From contig JAJRWA010000051.1 of assembly GCA_024277025.1 (NCBI GenBank), positions 1 through 36,606 on the forward strand: a stretch of 36,606 nt of DNA, written 5' to 3'. Every line of letters begins with the position of its first letter. The stretch's first letter is position 1. The notes beneath the pieces are model-generated. The model searched no databases. It had not been told where the DNA came from and saw only the letters and a list, made by a program, of their open reading frames with translations. The stretch comes from Candidatus Krumholzibacteriota bacterium. Lineage in GTDB: Bacteria > Krumholzibacteriota > Krumholzibacteriia > LZORAL124-64-63. This document shows positions 26,043-35,307 of this stretch, piece by piece. Made by a program: the position numbers and the translations under genes.

Positions 26043-26777
26043 ATGTTCGTGGAATTTGATTGGATCGGCGCCCTCGGCCAGAGCCCCATCCTGATGGTGC
26101 TGGTCTTGTGCAGCGTGGTGACTTTGGGCTTCGCTCTGGAGCGAGTTTTCTACTTTCGCAAGCGTGGCGGCAACGCCGACAGCACCCTGCTGCAGGCCCT
26201 GACCGAGATCCGGAACGGACGCGTCCGGGAGGCCATCGTCTACTGCAAGAGCAACGCCCATCCCATGGGTGCGGTAGCGGCGACGACTATCGAGAATTAC
26301 ATGAAGTCGCCGCAGGAAACCGAAGAGGTGATGCAAGTTGCGCTGAGCCAGCAGAAGTTGCTACTGGAGCGCAATACGGGCATGCTGGGCACCATGGCAG
26401 CCATCGCGCCGCTGATCGGACTGCTGGGTACGGTCTGGGGCATCATGCGGGCCTTTCACGCCATGAGCGCCGCGGGCGCCGGCGCACCGTCGGTTGTCGC
26501 TGCGGGTGTGGCCGAGGCTCTGGTAACCACCGCGGCCGGTCTGGTGATCGCCGTGCCGGCGGTCATGGCCTACAACCATTTCAACCGCCGCCTGAACATC
26601 ATGCTGACCGTGGCGGAGAACCACACGCGCAGTTTGTGCGTGGCCCTGCGCGAACAGGACAGCCTGGCGGCGGCCGGCGACGTGGCGGCCATGGTGGGCG
26701 CCGTCAGCCGGAATCAGGCGCCGCCCGCCCCGCTGCCGTCGGCTCCGATGCAGACCGCCGGCGCGGTGGCTGGGTAG
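26043..26777 (+). CDS. TolQ/ExbB/MotA-family proton-channel subunit
   Basis: The ATG at 26043 has GAAGGAGA upstream; 244 residues. Three membrane segments are visible: about 14-38 (SPILMVLVLCSVVTLGFALE), 115-140 (LGTMAAIAPLIGLLGTVWGI) and 157-180 (AEALVTTAAGLVIAVPAVMA). The second and third match the channel-lining helices of ExbB/TolQ, including APLIGLLGTVWGIMRAF and the threonine-containing ALVTTAAGL. The pentamer would use the proton gradient to drive ExbD partners and TonB. Two exbD-type genes follow within ten bases of each other. It could be named either ExbB or TolQ; the sequence alone does not decide. Confidence 0.9.
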   Translation: MFVEFDWIGALGQSPILMVLVLCSVVTLGFALERVFYFRKRGGNADSTLLQALTEIRNGRVREAIVYCKSNAHPMGAVAATTIENYMKSPQETEEVMQVALSQQKLLLERNTGMLGTMAAIAPLIGLLGTVWGIMRAFHAMSAAGAGAPSVVAAGVAEALVTTAAGLVIAVPAVMAYNHFNRRLNIMLTVAENHTRSLCVALREQDSLAAAGDVAAMVGAVSRNQAPPAPLPSAPMQTAGAVAG

Positions 26778-26786
26778 GGGCGCGAT

Positions 26787-27221
26787 ATGAAGAATTTTCG
26801 CTGGAACCGCAGCGCACCCGCCGATGGTCCGCTGGCTGAAGTCAACATGACGCCGCTGATCGACGTGTCGCTGGTGCTGGTGGTCATCCTGCTGCTGGCC
26901 ACGCCGCTGGCCTTCGAATCAAGCCTGGGTCTGGGGCGCACCGCGACCGCGGTCGTGGACGCGGGGGAAGAGGCGATCCCGTCCAGCGTCAGCCTGAACA
27001 TCCTGTCGAACACCGAAGTGGCGGTCAATGATGTCGTCGTCAAGGTGGAGGATCTGCCCATGGCGCTGCCGCCCCTGCTGGCGGCGGCGGCCAATCGCGA
27101 GGTGGCCGTGCAGTGCGCCGGCGCCGTCAGTCACGGTACTTTCGTGCAGGTGCTGGACATCACGAAGCTGAGCGGTGCCCAGGGCATCGCGATTGCCGAA
27201 ACCAGGCCGGGAGCAGGTTGA
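26787..27221 (+). CDS. ExbD/TolR-family protein, first copy
   Basis: The 144-residue protein has a single N-terminal membrane helix containing the proton-carrying aspartate: EVNMTPLIDVSLVLVVILLL with Asp26. A short periplasmic domain follows (SSVSLNILSNTEVAVNDVVV; EVAVQCAGAVSHGTFVQVLD), which is the ExbD/TolR fold. It starts nine bases after the channel gene and ends two bases before a second, clearly different ExbD. It would sit inside the channel pore and couple proton flow to periplasmic motion. Confidence 0.9.
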   Translation: MKNFRWNRSAPADGPLAEVNMTPLIDVSLVLVVILLLATPLAFESSLGLGRTATAVVDAGEEAIPSSVSLNILSNTEVAVNDVVVKVEDLPMALPPLLAAAANREVAVQCAGAVSHGTFVQVLDITKLSGAQGIAIAETRPGAG

Positions 27222-27223
27222 GC

Positions 27224-27652
27224 ATGAGAGAACCACTCGTACAGTCGGCGCCGCTGCTGACGCGGATCAACGTCACTCCGATCATCGACGTGGCCCTGGT
27301 GCTGGTGATCATTCTGCTGATCACGGCACCGATGCTGTCGGTGGCCGACCTGGGTGTCGATCTGCCCCAGACCCGGTCGCGCGATCTGGACCATCAGGGC
27401 CACGTGAGCGTGACGGTCGCCGCAGATGGCAAACTGGCGGTCGACGACCGGGTCGTGGCCGATGTGAGCGACCTGACAGAACTGCTGCGCGGCCGTCTGG
27501 CCCATACCGGCGCCGAGCCGGTGCCGGTTGTCGTGCGGGCGGACGCCTCGCTGACCCACGCGGCGGTGGGCCGGGTACTGTCTGCCGTTCGCGCCGCGGG
27601 GGCTGTCCGGCTTGGCGTGGGGACGCGCCGGATGGAGGTGGCGCTGCCGTGA
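27224..27652 (+). CDS. ExbD/TolR-family protein, second copy
   Basis: The ATG at 27224 gives 142 residues. The membrane helix INVTPIIDVALVLVIILLIT carries Asp22. The periplasmic part (VSVTVAADGKLAVDDRVVAD, VPVVVRADASLTHAAVGRVL) is the usual ExbD domain. It differs from the first copy over most of its length, so the pair is an old duplication kept for distinct roles, perhaps a heterodimer within one channel. Its TGA overlaps the GTG of the tonB-like gene (27649-27652). Confidence 0.9.
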   Translation: MREPLVQSAPLLTRINVTPIIDVALVLVIILLITAPMLSVADLGVDLPQTRSRDLDHQGHVSVTVAADGKLAVDDRVVADVSDLTELLRGRLAHTGAEPVPVVVRADASLTHAAVGRVLSAVRAAGAVRLGVGTRRMEVALP

Positions 27653-28533
27653 CCGCACTGACTTTGAACGATGAATTCGGACTGATGCGCCTGCGCTTTC
27701 GACGCACCCTGGCGCTCAGTCTTGGCCTGCATGTCCTGTTCTTCGGCTGGCTGTTGGTCAGTCGCCAGTTCGTGCCGGTGAATGAGCCGGTCGTGGAGAT
27801 CACCTGGCTCGACCAGACGCCGTCCGTCGTGAAGCCGGTTCCGCCGGAGATCAGGACCGAGCCCGAGCCGGCCCCGCCGGTGCCGAAAACGACGGTGAAG
27901 GAAAAGCTGGCCGCCAGCGCGACGCAGGCCGCCGAGGTCCGCCGCAAGCTGGCCGCGCTGCAGCCGTCGCCGGTGACCGCACAGGCCCTGACCGGTGCCT
28001 CGGCGACCGTAGACCTGGTCAGCACCGCCCGGGCGGCCATGGCTCCGGTGACCCGCCCGCAGGCGCCGGCCAACCTGAATCGGGGCCCGACCGGCGACCA
28101 GGCCGCCGCGGCGCTGACCCGGGGACCGGTGACGTCTCCTCGTTCCGTTGCTGTCGTGGCCGATCTGCCGCCCGGCAGCGGTGGCGGTGCGGCGGCAGCC
28201 ACACCGGATGCCGGCTCGACCGCCGTCAGGAATCTCGGTGGCGCCACGCTCAAGGGCCTGGTGGCCGATCGGCGGGTGCTGGTCCACACTATGCCCGCCT
28301 ATCCGGTCTGGGCCACGGACCAGGCGGTCGAAGCCACGGTCACCCTGTACTTCCTGGTCACGCCCGCCGGTGTGGTGCGCGAGAATGTGCAGGTACAAAC
28401 CACCGCCGGCTATGAAGACTTTGATTTGAATGCCGTGCGGGCCCTGCGCCATTGGCGTTTTGAACCGCTGACCGGAGCGGAGTCCCGCGAGCAGTGGGGC
28501 ACCATCACTTTCCGGTACCGTTTGCACGACTGA
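27649..28533 (+). CDS. TonB-family energy transducer
   Basis: A GTG overlapping the exbD stop, with GGAGG ten bases upstream, gives 294 residues. The single membrane helix lies at about 20-38 (LALSLGLHVLFFGWLLVS) and keeps the histidine seen in TonB helices. A proline-rich and charged linker follows (VKPVPPEIRTEPEPAPPVPK), then a low-complexity Ala/Thr spacer. The C-terminal TonB domain covers about 205-294 (MPAYPVWATDQAVEATVTLY, GYEDFDLNAVRALRHWRFEP, ITFRYRL). It would transmit energy from the ExbB/ExbD motor across the periplasm to an outer-membrane partner. No TonB-dependent receptor is encoded here; the PorV-like barrel or the TPR protein is the nearest candidate partner. TolA is less likely because the C-terminal domain is TonB-type. 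Confidence 0.87.
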   Translation: MTALTLNDEFGLMRLRFRRTLALSLGLHVLFFGWLLVSRQFVPVNEPVVEITWLDQTPSVVKPVPPEIRTEPEPAPPVPKTTVKEKLAASATQAAEVRRKLAALQPSPVTAQALTGASATVDLVSTARAAMAPVTRPQAPANLNRGPTGDQAAAALTRGPVTSPRSVAVVADLPPGSGGGAAAATPDAGSTAVRNLGGATLKGLVADRRVLVHTMPAYPVWATDQAVEATVTLYFLVTPAGVVRENVQVQTTAGYEDFDLNAVRALRHWRFEPLTGAESREQWGTITFRYRLHD

Positions 28534-28574
28534 CCCGCGGCCGGCTCGTCCGGTCCGCCAGCAAGAAGGCTGAC

Positions 28575-29552
28575 ATGATGATGAATCGAATTGCTATTTC
28601 GGCCGGTCAGGCACTCACTCGCTGGGCAACCGGAATGCTGCTGTTGTTGTCGGTTGTCCCGGCTACGGCCACGGACTCCCGCAGCCAGGCCGCGGATCTG
28701 ACCCTGAAAGGCGATCAGGACGGAACCGTGTTCCGCAGTCTGACCGTCGAGGGGGAGAACCGGGTGCAGATCAAGTTCGAACGGCCTGACCTGAGCCTGG
28801 ATATCGATCCCCGGCAGGCTCCGGGTCTGGTGCTGCAGGACGGGCTGGATATTCTGGACCGCACCCTGCCCGATATGATCACGCCGTTCCTGCAGACGTC
28901 GGTGTACCGCACCACGGCCTTTGCGCCGCGCCCCTGGCTGGCGCCTTTCACCCGCGGACCGGTGGCGCGTTTCACGCCGATCATGGACGGCGTCGCGGCC
29001 TGGAAACTGCAGGTTGTCGACTCCCGCGGCGAGAGTGCCATGGTCTTTGCCGGCAAAGGCAATCCACCGCACGAGATTCCGTGGGACGGCCTGCGCCTTG
29101 ACGGCACGCCGGCACCCCCCGGCTACACCTACTCCTACGTGCTGACGGCCCATGACGCCGCCGGCAACCAACGCCGCTTCGTGGGTGACGGTTTCGGGTT
29201 GCCGGCCTACCGGCGCGACGTGCCATCCGGCCCCGAGTTCCTGTTTTCCGGACGCCAGTGGCTGCAGTCGCGGGATCGTCGGTCAGGCACCTCGGTGCTG
29301 CTGCTGGAGGCGGCCAGTTGGTTCAACCTGCGCTGCGAACCGGACCGACCGGTGCGGGTTGTCGTCACTCACCGGACAGCCGCTGCGGCTACCAGCCTGG
29401 CCGCTACCGTGTCAGCTGCCCTGGCGCCCCTTGTGGGAGGGCGCGCGGACCGGGTCGAGATTGAAACCCGGGTCGAAGACGGGGCGCCGGATGCCGGCAC
29501 GATTCGCCTGACGGCTCAGCCCGGGAAGGGGCCTGTGGGCGGCAACTACTGA
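28575..29552 (+). CDS. Secreted FlgD-Ig-module protein in the Pal position
   Basis: The ATG at 28575 behind AAGAAGG gives 325 residues with a signal peptide (to about 34, VVPATA). The middle (about 125-220) is a FlgD-like Ig module (WKLQVVDSRGESAMVFAGKG, NPPHEIPWDGLRLDG, YTYSYVLTAHDAAGNQ) that matches the tail module of the PorV-like protein in the same operon. The final 95 residues (SVLLLEAASWFNL, VRVVVTHRTAAAATSLAATV, ADRVEIETRVEDG) have the strand-helix rhythm of an OmpA/Pal peptidoglycan-binding domain but lack the usual NxxLSxxRA motif. The OmpA reading is therefore tentative. It ends the eight-gene operon where pal closes tol-pal operons. No lipobox was found. Confidence 0.65.
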   Translation: MMMNRIAISAGQALTRWATGMLLLLSVVPATATDSRSQAADLTLKGDQDGTVFRSLTVEGENRVQIKFERPDLSLDIDPRQAPGLVLQDGLDILDRTLPDMITPFLQTSVYRTTAFAPRPWLAPFTRGPVARFTPIMDGVAAWKLQVVDSRGESAMVFAGKGNPPHEIPWDGLRLDGTPAPPGYTYSYVLTAHDAAGNQRRFVGDGFGLPAYRRDVPSGPEFLFSGRQWLQSRDRRSGTSVLLLEAASWFNLRCEPDRPVRVVVTHRTAAAATSLAATVSAALAPLVGGRADRVEIETRVEDGAPDAGTIRLTAQPGKGPVGGNY

Positions 29553-29576
29553 TTCCCGGGGGGGATCTTCTGGTGT

Positions 29577-29612
29577 GCGCCGGCGATTGAATCTACGTCG
29601 GCGCCTTTGTTT
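29577..29612 (+). terminator. Likely terminator of the envelope operon
   Basis: GCGCCG (29577-29582) and CGGCGC (29599-29604) pair around a 16-base loop, followed by CTTTGTTT. It begins 25 bases after the last stop of the operon. The loop is long and the T-run broken, so strength is uncertain. No clear promoter for the following mut genes was seen in this 167-base gap. Confidence 0.45.
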
Positions 29613-29719
29613 CAGCTCTGCGCTTCCCAATTGGCCCGCCGGTGGTTTATTTTCTGAACAGACCCCGCTGCGATATCAGAACGGTCTGGATCCGTCCCCA
29701 GGCCGAACCGGAGGCGTGC

Positions 29720-31867
29720 GTGTTGCCGAAGAATGAGTCTTCTCCCCTGCTCAGCGAGTTTACGGAACCATCCCTGGCCGCCTGGCGCGAGGAAGTTGAG
29801 CGCCTGTTGAAGGGAGCGCCCTACGCCAGGAAGATGTTCACCCGCACCTGGGAGAACATCAGCGTCGGGCCCCTGTATACGGCTGCCGATACGGCGGACC
29901 TGCCCTGGTTGGATTCACTCCCGGGCCAGGCGCCCTTCGTGCGCGGCAACCGTGCGGCAGGCTGCTACACCGCGCCCTGGCTGGTGGCCCAGGAACATCG
30001 CTGCCCCACCGGCGAGGAATTCAACCGGAACCTCCGGCAGGGACTGGGCGCCGGGCAGACGGCGGTCAATCTCGTGCTGGATCTGGCGGGCCGGATTGGT
30101 CTGGACCCGGACCAGGCCCCAGCCGCGCTGGTCGGCCGCGAAGGCACGTCAATCAGTTCACTTGATGAGCTGATGACAGCCCTGGCCGGCGTAGACCTGC
30201 GCCGGTACCCGCTGCTGATTCAATCGGGCGCGATGGCCTTGCCGGTGGCCGCGATGGTGGCGGCCATCGCCAAGCGCCAGGGAATCGATCCGGCGGAACT
30301 GAGCGGCTGCCTGGGCTGTGATCCCTATGCCGGCCTGGCCGAGCGGGGGCAGATCACCGGCACCGTGGCGGTGCTGCATGGAGAACTGGCGGTGCTGACC
30401 CGATGGGTCGCGGCCAACGCACCGGGCATGCGCACCCTGCCCGTGTTCGAGTCACCCTGGCACAACGGCGGCGGTGACCTCGCCCTGAGTCTGGGCCTGA
30501 CCCTGGCCTCGGCCGTGGCGACGCTGCGGGCGATGGCTGACCAGGGTCTGGCGCCGGCGGCCGTGGCGCCTCGCTTCCAGTTCAATCTCGAACTGGGAAC
30601 CGATTTCTTCCTGGAAATGGCCAAACTGCGGGCCCTGCGATTGCTGTGGTCGCAGATCCTGACGGCCGCAGGTGTTTCGCCTGACAAGACGCGGACTTTT
30701 ATTCACGCCCGCACGGCACGGCGGGACCTGACCCTGCTTGACCCGCACGTGAACATGCTGCGGGCGACCACCAGTGGCATGAGTGCGGTGCTCGGCGGAG
30801 TCGACAGTCTGCACGTCAGTCCTTTTGACGAGGTGGAGCGAATCCCGGATGAATTCAGTCGCCGGATCGCGCGCAACGTGCAGCTGATTCTGGCACAGGA
30901 GTGCCACCTGGATCAGGTGACTGATCCGGCGGGCGGCTCCTGGTACGTCGAGAGCCTGACGCGCGACCTGGCCGCGGCGGCCTGGGATCACTTCCGGTCC
31001 GTCGAACAGCGGGGCGGCATGGCCGCGGCGCTCGGTTCGGGCTGGGTGCAGGAGCAGGTGGCGGCGGCCGCGGGCGAACGGGCAGTTGCCTATGCCACGC
31101 GGCGGGCGGTCAAGGTGGGTGCGAATCAATACCCGGATCCGGCCCGGCTGCCCCACGGTACTGAACTTTCCGACTGCGATCAGCTCCGGCAGGAGCGTGC
31201 GGCGGCGGTCGCACAGCAGCGCAAGTCGGCCACCCAGGAGGCGCACATGCTGGTGCTCAGCCGCCTGGAGAAAATGATGGACTGTCCGCCGGATCAACTC
31301 TTCGAGGCCATGGTCGCCGCAGCGGAGGCAGGCGCGACGCTTGGCGAATTCACGTCCGTGACCCGGGCGAGCGGTGAGCCGGGCGTCGAAGTGGCGACGA
31401 TTCCCGTGCGGCGGGACAGCGCACCGTTCGAGGAGCTTGTGGCTAGGGTCGCCGGACGGCGTGAGCAGGACCCGGCCGCAGCGCGGGTTTTCACCGCCTG
31501 TCTGGGCGACTTTGCCCGCTATATGCCCCGGCTGGACTTCGCCCGCGGGTTTTTTCAGGTTGGCGGCTTTGACGTGACCGGCGAAACTTTCGCCACCGAG
31601 GCGGCCGACGTAGCTGATGCGGCCCGCAACGACGGTGCCCACACTGTCGTCCTGGTCGGCCTGGACGATACCTATGCCGAGCTGGCCGGACCGGTCACTG
31701 AGCTGCTGGCTCAGGGACCACAGCCGCCGACGGTTCTGGTGGCCGGGGCGCCCGGCGGCCGGGAAGCCGACCTGCGTGCGGCCGGCGTGCACGATTTCAT
31801 CCAGATGCGCAGCAACGTTCTGGAAGTGCTGGGGGCCCTGCCGGCCCTGAAGGAGGACCGGTCATGA
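29720..31867 (+). CDS. mutA: Methylmalonyl-CoA mutase small (beta) subunit
   Basis: I choose the GTG at 29720 (a TTG one codon later is also possible) because GGAGG (29710-29714) lies just upstream; an earlier GTG at 29642 lacks a site. The product has 715 residues. The TIM-barrel domain shows [57 protein letters not shown] and [13 protein letters not shown]. The C-terminal cobalamin-domain remnant ([32 protein letters not shown]) has no DxHxxG motif, as expected for the non-catalytic subunit. It pairs with MutB to form the heterodimer that turns methylmalonyl-CoA into succinyl-CoA. Its stop overlaps the mutB start (ATGA, 31864-31867). Confidence 0.92.
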   Translation: MLPKNESSPLLSEFTEPSLAAWREEVERLLKGAPYARKMFTRTWENISVGPLYTAADTADLPWLDSLPGQAPFVRGNRAAGCYTAPWLVAQEHRCPTGEEFNRNLRQGLGAGQTAVNLVLDLAGRIGLDPDQAPAALVGREGTSISSLDELMTALAGVDLRRYPLLIQSGAMALPVAAMVAAIAKRQGIDPAELSGCLGCDPYAGLAERGQITGTVAVLHGELAVLTRWVAANAPGMRTLPVFESPWHNGGGDLALSLGLTLASAVATLRAMADQGLAPAAVAPRFQFNLELGTDFFLEMAKLRALRLLWSQILTAAGVSPDKTRTFIHARTARRDLTLLDPHVNMLRATTSGMSAVLGGVDSLHVSPFDEVERIPDEFSRRIARNVQLILAQECHLDQVTDPAGGSWYVESLTRDLAAAAWDHFRSVEQRGGMAAALGSGWVQEQVAAAAGERAVAYATRRAVKVGANQYPDPARLPHGTELSDCDQLRQERAAAVAQQRKSATQEAHMLVLSRLEKMMDCPPDQLFEAMVAAAEAGATLGEFTSVTRASGEPGVEVATIPVRRDSAPFEELVARVAGRREQDPAAARVFTACLGDFARYMPRLDFARGFFQVGGFDVTGETFATEAADVADAARNDGAHTVVLVGLDDTYAELAGPVTELLAQGPQPPTVLVAGAPGGREADLRAAGVHDFIQMRSNVLEVLGALPALKEDRS

Positions 31868-34068
31868 GCCGCATCCCCGATTTCAGTCAAATGAGTTGGG
31901 ACGAACTATCGGCAGCCCCGGTGCCCGCTTCCTGTGAGGCCTGGCAGGCTGCGGTGCGCGAGACCACCGGACACAGCCCGGACAAGCTGGGCTGGCGGAC
32001 CAACGAGCAGATCGACGTGCAACCGCTCTACCGTGCCGAGGACACCGCTTCGTGCGAGCATCTGGGCTTCCTGGCCGGCCTGCCGCCGTTCCTGCGCGGA
32101 CCCTACGCGTCGATGTACGTCACCCGGCCCTGGACCGTGCGCCAGTACGCCGGGTTTTCCACCGCCGAGGAAAGCAACGCCTTCTACCGCCGCAATCTGG
32201 CCGCTGGCCAGAAAGGCCTGTCGGTGGCCTTCGACCTGGCGACCCACCGCGGCTACGACAGCGACCATCCGCGCGTGGTGGGCGATGTGGGCAAGGCCGG
32301 CGTGGCCATCGATTCGGTCGAGGACATGAAGGTGCTTTTCGACCGCATCCCCCTGGACCGGATGTCCGTGTCCATGACCATGAACGGCGCGGTGCTGCCG
32401 GTCATGGCGTTCTTCATCGTGGCGGCCCGGGAACAGGGTGTCAGTGCGGGCAAGTTGACCGGCACGATCCAGAACGACATCCTCAAGGAGTACATGGTTC
32501 GCAACACGTACATCTATCCGCCGGATTTCTCCATGCGGATCATTGCCGACATCTTTGCCTATACGGCTGAGAACATGCCGCGCTTCAACAGCATTTCCAT
32601 CAGTGGCTACCACATGCAGGAGGCCGGTGCCACGGCGGACCTCGAGCTGGCCTACACCCTGGCCGACGGCGTGGAGTACGTGCGCACGGGCCTGAAGGCG
32701 GGCTTGGATATTGACGCGTTTGCGCCGCGGCTGAGTTTCTTCTGGGCCGAGGGCACCAACTACTTCATGGAGATGGCCAAGCTCAGGGCCGGCCGTCTGC
32801 TGTGGGCCAAGCTGATCAAACAGTTCAAGCCGCAGAATCCCAAGTCCCTGGCCTTGCGTACCCACAGCCAGACCTCGGGCTGGTCGCTGGCCGAACAGGA
32901 CCCCTTCAACAACGTGGCGCGCACCTGTATCGAGGGCATGGCCGCAGCCCTGGGCGGGACCCAGTCGCTGCACACCAACGCCCTGGACGAAGCCATCGCC
33001 CTGCCGACCGAGTTTTCGGCGCGCATCGCCCGCAACACCCAGCTCTACCTGCAGGACGAGACGGGTATTTGCCGCACGGTCGACCCCTGGGGCGGTTCCT
33101 GGTATCTTGAAAGCCTGACCCATGAGATCATGCACAAGGCGTGGGCCCACATCCAGGAAGTGGAGGACCACGGCGGCATGGCCGCGGCCATCAACACGGG
33201 TTTGCCCAAGATGCGTATCGAAGAGGCCAGCGCCCGGCGTCAGGCCCGCATCGATTCGGGGCGGGAAGTGATCGTCGGGGTGAACCGCTATCGCCTGGCG
33301 CACGAGGATCCCCTGGAGATCCTCGAGGTGGACAATACCGAGGTGCGCCGGCAGCAGGTCGACCGCCTGGCGGAGCTCAAGGCTGCGCGCGAGGATATTG
33401 CGGTCCGGTTGGCGCTCGACGCGATCACGCGCTGCGCCGAGACCGGCCAGGGCAACCTGCTTGAATTGTGCGTGACGGCGGCCGAGTGCCGGGCCACCCT
33501 GGGCGAAATCTCGTTGGCCATGGAAAAAGCAGCCGGGCGGCATCAGGCGGAAATCCGCACGATCAGCGGCGTGTACTCGAGCGAGTTCAGGCAGGAGGAA
33601 GGCGACATCGACACGGTGCAGCAGATCCGGGAAATGGTCGAGGTCTTTGCCGGCCACGAAGGCCGGCGCCCGCGCATTCTCGTGGCCAAGATGGGCCAGG
33701 ATGGTCACGATCGTGGCGCCAAGGTGGTGGCCACGGCCTTTGCCGATCTGGGTTTTGATGTGGACGTTGGTCCGTTGTTCCAGACGCCCGACGAGACGGC
33801 CCGCCAGGCGGTGGAGAACGATGTGCACATCGTGGGCATGAGCAGTCTGGCCGCGGGGCACAAGACCCTGCTGCCGCAGCTGGTGGCCGAGCTGAAGAAG
33901 CTGGGCCGCGAGGACATCATGGTCATCTGCGGCGGCGTGATTCCCGCCCAGGATTACGAGTACCTGCGCCAGAAAGGGGCGGTGGCGGTCTTCGGGCCAG
34001 GCACGGTGATCCCGACCGCGGCGCGCAAGCTGCTCGAGGAATTGAACCGGCGATTGGGGTACTGCTAG
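31864..34068 (+). CDS. mutB: Methylmalonyl-CoA mutase large (alpha) subunit
   Basis: The 734-residue catalytic subunit rearranges (R)-methylmalonyl-CoA to succinyl-CoA using adenosylcobalamin. The substrate-binding barrel contains [57 protein letters not shown] and [13 protein letters not shown]. The B12 domain holds [14 protein letters not shown] with the cobalt-ligating histidine at about 615 (DGHDRG 613-618), [13 protein letters not shown] and [13 protein letters not shown]. Length and motifs are complete. It overlaps mutA by four bases and is followed one base later by the meaB start, so the three are co-translated. With fadN-fadA-fadE nearby it suggests use of propionyl-CoA from odd-chain substrates; the epimerase and propionyl-CoA carboxylase are not in view. 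Confidence 0.96.
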   Translation: MSRIPDFSQMSWDELSAAPVPASCEAWQAAVRETTGHSPDKLGWRTNEQIDVQPLYRAEDTASCEHLGFLAGLPPFLRGPYASMYVTRPWTVRQYAGFSTAEESNAFYRRNLAAGQKGLSVAFDLATHRGYDSDHPRVVGDVGKAGVAIDSVEDMKVLFDRIPLDRMSVSMTMNGAVLPVMAFFIVAAREQGVSAGKLTGTIQNDILKEYMVRNTYIYPPDFSMRIIADIFAYTAENMPRFNSISISGYHMQEAGATADLELAYTLADGVEYVRTGLKAGLDIDAFAPRLSFFWAEGTNYFMEMAKLRAGRLLWAKLIKQFKPQNPKSLALRTHSQTSGWSLAEQDPFNNVARTCIEGMAAALGGTQSLHTNALDEAIALPTEFSARIARNTQLYLQDETGICRTVDPWGGSWYLESLTHEIMHKAWAHIQEVEDHGGMAAAINTGLPKMRIEEASARRQARIDSGREVIVGVNRYRLAHEDPLEILEVDNTEVRRQQVDRLAELKAAREDIAVRLALDAITRCAETGQGNLLELCVTAAECRATLGEISLAMEKAAGRHQAEIRTISGVYSSEFRQEEGDIDTVQQIREMVEVFAGHEGRRPRILVAKMGQDGHDRGAKVVATAFADLGFDVDVGPLFQTPDETARQAVENDVHIVGMSSLAAGHKTLLPQLVAELKKLGREDIMVICGGVIPAQDYEYLRQKGAVAVFGPGTVIPTAARKLLEELNRRLGYC

Positions 34069-34069
34069 T

Positions 34070-35173
34070 TTGAGCGATGACCGGAAAAGCAGGAAAAAGT
34101 CGGCCTTGAACGTGCGGCCGGGTGTGGTTGCCGGTGACGACGGTTCGCCCGACGCGGCGACCGCCGGGCCCCGGCGGCGGCCCATGACCGCCGACCAGTA
34201 TGTGCAGGGTGTGCTGTCGGGCGACCGCACTTTGCTGGCCCGCGCGGTGACCCTCATCGAATCCAACGCGGCTGCCCATCAGGAACTGGCGCAGGAGGTT
34301 CTGACCGCGCTGCTGCCCCGGCGCCAGGCGTCCATCCGCGTGGGCATCACCGGGGTGCCGGGCGCCGGCAAGAGCACCTTCATCGAAGCTTTGGGTGGGC
34401 AGTTGACGGCAGCGGGGCACAAGGTGGCGGTGTTGGCGGTGGATCCCAGCTCAAGCGTGACTGGTGGCTCGATTCTGGGCGACAAGACCCGCATGGAGAA
34501 GCTGGCTGCCGATCCCGGCGCCTTTATCCGCCCCTCGCCGACCGGCGGCACACTGGGCGGGGTGGCTCGCAAGACCCGCGAGTCGATCGTGCTGTTCGAA
34601 GCTGCGGGCTATGACGTGATCCTGGTTGAGACGGTGGGTGTGGGGCAGAGTGAAATCCAGGTGCGATCAATGGTCGATTTTTTTCTGCTGATGCTGCTGG
34701 CCGGGGCGGGCGATGAACTGCAGGGCATAAAGAAGGGCGTGGTGGAGATTGCCGACGCGATCGTGATCAACAAGGCTGACGGTGCGGGGCGGTTGGCGGC
34801 CTTGGCGGCGCGTTCGGAATTTGAGCGTGTGTTGCACTACCTGCGTCCCAACACACCGGGGTGGACCACTGTGGCCCACGCTTGCAGCGCTCTGGAGGGA
34901 GAGGGTGTCGCAGATATCTGGCAGGTTGTCCAGGACTTTGCTGCCGCGACGCGGCAGTCTGGTGCGTTTGCTGACCGCCGTGCGGAGCAGGAAGAGTGCT
35001 GGCTGGAAGAGCTGGTCTACGAAGGTCTGAGGACGCAGTTTGCGCATCACACAGGTGTTGCCGGGATGCGTGGTCAACTGGCAAAGCAGGTGGCTCGCGG
35101 CGAGATTCTGGCAACTGCCGCCGCCAGGCGGCTGCTCGATATTTTTAGCCGTCCGCCGGTGAGTCCGAAATGA
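34070..35173 (+). CDS. meaB: MeaB/ArgK-type GTPase, methylmalonyl-CoA mutase chaperone
   Basis: The 367-residue G3E-family GTPase loads and protects the cobalamin cofactor of methylmalonyl-CoA mutase. The P-loop is GVPGAGKST (95-103). VLAVDPSSSVTGGSILGDKT, FIRPSPTGGTLGGVARKT, ILVETVGVGQSE and the guanine-specifying VINKAD are all present, and the dimerisation arm follows at the C-terminus. The start is a TTG one base after the mutB stop with only a weak GGGG site; the first 45 residues are poorly conserved, so a later start is possible. Gene order mutA-mutB-meaB is the common one and supports the function. Older names ArgK and LAO/AO ATPase refer to the same family. Confidence 0.93.
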   Translation: MSDDRKSRKKSALNVRPGVVAGDDGSPDAATAGPRRRPMTADQYVQGVLSGDRTLLARAVTLIESNAAAHQELAQEVLTALLPRRQASIRVGITGVPGAGKSTFIEALGGQLTAAGHKVAVLAVDPSSSVTGGSILGDKTRMEKLAADPGAFIRPSPTGGTLGGVARKTRESIVLFEAAGYDVILVETVGVGQSEIQVRSMVDFFLLMLLAGAGDELQGIKKGVVEIADAIVINKADGAGRLAALAARSEFERVLHYLRPNTPGWTTVAHACSALEGEGVADIWQVVQDFAAATRQSGAFADRRAEQEECWLEELVYEGLRTQFAHHTGVAGMRGQLAKQVARGEILATAAARRLLDIFSRPPVSPK

Positions 35174-35195
35174 ATGGCCTCAGATTGCCGCCGGA

Positions 35196-35227
35196 ATGGG
35201 TGACATTTGCCTACGACCCGTTTTTTT
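35196..35227 (+). terminator. Probable terminator of mutA-mutB-meaB
   Basis: ATGGGT (35196-35201) and ACCCGT (35216-35221) pair with one G-T wobble around a 14-base loop, and the 3' arm runs into seven T (35221-35227). It lies 22 bases after the meaB stop. The stem is short, so confidence is moderate. Confidence 0.45.
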
Positions 35228-35307
35228 GTTTTTAATTATTTCCACTTCCGTTGTTCTGGTTTCTGATAGTATTGATCCCCACTCGATTGCCAAAGGTGTG
35301 GTTGTCC

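Noticed and set aside
29642..29719. Earlier GTG start for mutA
   Set aside because: There is no Shine-Dalgarno before 29642, and the extra 26 residues do not resemble MutA N-termini. GGAGG at 29710-29714 favours 29720 or 29723.
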